Translations under genes and position numbers: made by a program
The notes under the pieces: model-generated
Seen by the model: the letters and a program-made list of their open reading frames with translations, nothing else
The model's database searches: none
What the model was told of the DNA's origin: nothing
Shown here: positions 61,034-64,000 of the stretch, piece after piece
How the letters are laid out: each line of letters opens with the position of its first letter
How positions within the stretch are numbered: position 1 is the first letter of the stretch
Source of the DNA: Chondrilla cf. caribensis
Taxonomy: Eukaryota > Porifera > Demospongiae > Chondrillida > Chondrillidae
Direction of reading: 5' to 3'
Length of the DNA stretch: 64,000 bases
Assembly (NCBI GenBank): GCA_964020155.1
Contig: OZ026565.1
Location: 4,338,553-4,402,552 of the forward strand

Positions 61034-61241
61034 CAGTGGAACCTCCCTATAAAGGATAAATTGGGACCAGGTAACTTGTCCACAGTAGAGAGGTTGTCCA
61101 TGCACTCTCCAGAGGTAAAAAATGTATTAGCACTATAGGAAAAGTCTACTTTTAATTTGGTGCCTTATAGAGTGTCCTTTGTAGTGAGGTAATTTCTATG
61201 GTGTCCTTTAGTGGGAGAGTCCTTTAATAGAGGTTCCACTG
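61034..61241. mobile_element. 208-bp MITE with pogo/Tigger-like ends, copy 2
   Basis: Same element as 48933-49140 at the homologous position, so it was duplicated with the block rather than inserted separately. Confidence 0.85.
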
Positions 61242-61999
61242 TACCATATATATTCCCATGTAGCTAGATCAGGAGTGTGTGTTGGGTCATCAAGGTTCTA
61301 CTGCACATTCAACCATGAATTGATCGGATGCGGTAATTTTCTGATCGATCAGTCAGTCAGCTGAGTTATGCAACTGTATATTTAAATTTGAAATTTTAGG
61401 AATTTCTTTGTGGTTACTTTATTTAAGTGTGGAATTAGGATAATGATGAAACGAATCAAAATGGGAGCATCAGTACTCATAACGGTCATATAATATTATA
61501 TAATCGACAATACATTACAATATGTATATATACTGTATATATGATCTAAATTTTATATGTATACAACAGCATTTAGGCCTACAGTAAATACACTTAACTT
61601 CATATTCCTATCACTTAGTTACTTATAATGCTGCGGAACCCCTATATAAAAATCAATATAAAGATCACCCACTTAGGGCAGAAGACACAGATATATATAC
61701 GTATGGAGAGCTTTACAGGGACTTTTGAATTTCCACAGAGATATGTGGACAGTACTTGGTCATTCCACAAATGCAGAAGACACTATTCTGGCTGGGAGGT
61801 CAGTCGCAACTCCCAAAGCTCCCATAATGTCATAAAACATTAATTTTGTATTGATTTTATATCAAATGATAGCTATGAGTGCATTCTGATATCAATACAT
61901 TCGTAAGTACATACATACGACATACACATTAATTATTGACATGAATACAATGTCATGCAAATATATAATAATTGAATTTTTATAATGCGTACATACATA

Positions 62000-62062
<63 letters not shown>
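62000..62062. repeat. (TA)n microsatellite expanded in one duplicate
   Basis: About 30 TA units, while the homologous site near 49895-49915 has fewer than ten. A second TA run is at 62118-62138. Confidence 0.9.
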
Positions 62063-62065
<3 letters not shown>

Positions 62066-62329
62066 GCACATAAACCATTCAATAACAACAATCATTATAC
62101 AAATTAAATATAAATTATATATATATATATATATATATTGTCATAAGCAATGCATTGTCCTAGGATATATAGAGCAATAAAACATTCCCTTACAATCCCA
62201 CACACTGTACATGCCACCTCCACCTGGAAGGGGAAAGAGGTTGGGTTAACCATTATATGAATGGTTTGGCATCAGTACACATGCACACACATGTACTCTG
62301 TCCTCAGGTAGCTACATCAACACTAGTAC

Positions 62330-63230
62330 TGGTGGTCTTTACATAGATGTGTATCGGGGTGTATTCTGAAGATTAGTGTATGTTTGGATACTTCAGAAAT
62401 ACTCACTTAGGACATGTGGTCTGTATGGAGGTGGTATTTATCACTAATGAACTACACATTATGCATAGAGTCGCATTACATGGAGTTAACAGTCTCCATA
62501 CTAGAGTTGCATTATGTGGAGCTAACAGTCTCCATACTAGAGATGCATTATGTGGAGTTGACAGTTACCATACCAGATACTTATGTACACCATATGAACC
62601 ACAACTTGCGATGTTATGTGATTAGGTTGTGGTCATAGTCAACCACATCTGTATAACGTGCAAAGTCACTTATATACAGTGAATTCCTGTCAGTCAACAA
62701 CCACACTTCCACCACAACTTATTTCCTGTATAGACTGATATAACCAATTGATAAACATCAATGTCAGGAAGTCAGTTCATATACAACCTGACATTTTCAA
62801 CCTACGTATGTTTAGGTATGTAATATATACCATTATATTATACACAACATTAGTAATAATACATGACATTGTCTGCCTACAGTACACAACAAGTGTGGGA
62901 TTGTACCATAAATCCACTGTAAAGCCCCGTGTGTGTGGGTAAAGGCATGCAATATTGTCCCCAAAAATCAACAACAGTACTTTCAACATGCACGTCTACC
63001 ATTTATGGATCACTTATACCATTATTCCTATACGGTTGCAGTTATTAACTGAATCAAGCTGATAATGGGAAGCAGATATGGTGATGCCTATTGGAGAGGA
63101 AGCTTTAAAACTACTAGCAAAGGGGGAGACAATTAAATTGGCAAGTAACTGCATACATCCTGTCAGGAATGAATATATTCCAGTCTTGTATACCATGGGA
63201 ATCGATCATTAGTCGAGTTGCTACAAAATT
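62330..63230 (+). promoter_or_regulatory. 7TM upstream module, copy 6
   Basis: Homologous to 50160-51125, with three instead of four of the 39-bp cagtctccatactagag repeats. It ends with the conserved ttgctacaaaattATG before the truncated receptor. Confidence 0.5.
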
Positions 63231-63593
63231 ATGGATGAATCAGAAATATGGAGTGTCTCCACGAATTTGACCATGAATACAACCACAGTTAGTGACCCGC
63301 CTACGTTCGCCAGTATTCTTGGGGTGGAAGGCTACTATGCGGTTGTTTCTGTTCTTCTTGCTACTCTTGTCCCAGCACAACTATTCCTGAGTGTCATCAC
63401 CATAGTGGGACTGTGTGTTGGGAAGGAATTCAAGCAGTTCAAGCTTCAGCGTGCGTTAATGATAGCCATGGTAGCAATGGGCTTTGTCTCCGCTATATCC
63501 GTGGTGATGTTCTCAATTGCCAAATATCTCTTCCGGTGTAATATGTACTGTGTTATGCACAACTATGGTATCAGACTTATTTCACACAAATAA
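63231..63593 (+). pseudogene. 7TM receptor fragment 2 (N-terminus to TM2)
   Basis: MDESEIWSVSTNLTMNTTTV through AMVAMGFVSAISVVMFSIAK matches paralogue 2 up to YLF. After ttccg (63535) comes a 35-bp patch matching 45832-45866, then sequence of the paralogue 2 3' flank (tcagacttatttcacac, 63571 onward). About 800 bp of coding sequence (TM3 to the tail) is deleted. The residual frame ends in MYCVMHNYGIRLISHK-stop. Confidence 0.9.
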
Positions 63594-64000
63594 ACTATGT
63601 ACCCCACTTGCCTGTATAATGGTACCAACATGTATTGTATGTACCATTCCAAGTATGCCTAATTTGTCATATCTATTTACTATAGTGTGTATGCATAAAA
63701 ATTAATATGGTACAATCGTTGTATTACACTGTACAATCCTAATAAATGCTTGCATATGGTCACTTTGAAGCATGAAGGGTTGAAACTCCTTAATTATGTA
63801 TCTTTGAGGTATAAGCTACACTGTCTGTCCTATACCTTTGTTCCATGCAAATAGTGCATGTGTGTGGCTTAAATCTCAATTAAGGCATATGCAACTCAGT
63901 TTTTTGTATTTGTGGGACAATTTTCTAATGTTACAGTCATGAGTAAGGTAATACATGAGATCAATTTAGATTCCAGTACAATACATCAGTATAGCATATT
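63594..64000. other. 3' flank of the truncated receptor, no gene
   Basis: Follows the 3' flank of paralogues 2 and 3 (cctgtataatggtaccaaca, gtatctttgaggtataagct). Polyadenylation signal at 63589-63594. Confidence 0.6.

Overview
The window is animal nuclear DNA, most likely from an early-branching marine invertebrate; a sponge is my best guess (inference). Support: spliced genes with short GT-AG introns; clear metazoan proteins (a Trio/Kalirin-type RhoGEF and the nucleolar phosphoprotein Nopp140/NOLC1); a kinase-kelch fusion and a tandem 7TM receptor family that I cannot place in any bilaterian family; and very many GT/CA microsatellites, minisatellites and miniature inverted-repeat elements. 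There are no prokaryotic features.

Layout. (1) 1-17.4 kb, minus strand: the 5' part of a Trio/Kalirin-like gene, rebuilt here as 24 exons (Sec14/CRAL-TRIO domain, about a dozen spectrin-like repeats, start of a DH RhoGEF domain). It runs off the left edge. Its introns are full of tandem repeats, several starting exactly at a 5' splice site, and one intron holds a tRNA-Gly(GCC) gene. (2) 17.4-35.0 kb: a gene-free satellite block. It has two homologous satellite families, A (with a perfect-arm palindrome in each unit) and B, and an unrelated family C that forms a five-copy 347-bp array inside a B monomer. Orientation flips, and a direct duplication of about 0.9 kb lies at both ends of the block. 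(3) 35.0-35.7 kb: a 640-bp element with long terminal inverted repeats. (4) 35.8-40.7 kb, minus: a complete ten-exon NOLC1/Nopp140 gene (LisH, acidic-serine/basic tracts, SRP40_C end). (5) 41.0-44.9 kb, minus: a three-exon gene fusing a protein kinase, a Thr-Pro-Lys-Gly repeat linker and a kelch-like propeller with a Gln/Pro repeat tail. (6) 45-64 kb, plus: four intact single-coding-exon 7TM receptor genes and two truncated copies, with a decayed minus-strand kinase-kelch copy between them.

The kinase-kelch gene and the 7TM genes are divergently arranged, and the whole unit seems to have been duplicated: 46.4-51.5 kb matches 58.5-63.5 kb, and the kinase pseudogene sits just left of the second copy. 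The receptors are nearly identical in the N-terminal half and in TM5-TM6, but differ in extracellular loops 2 and 3. Exon boundaries were placed by eye from splice consensus, reading-frame phase and remembered family alignments. All exon lengths and phases given are mutually consistent, but no computation or database search was run.
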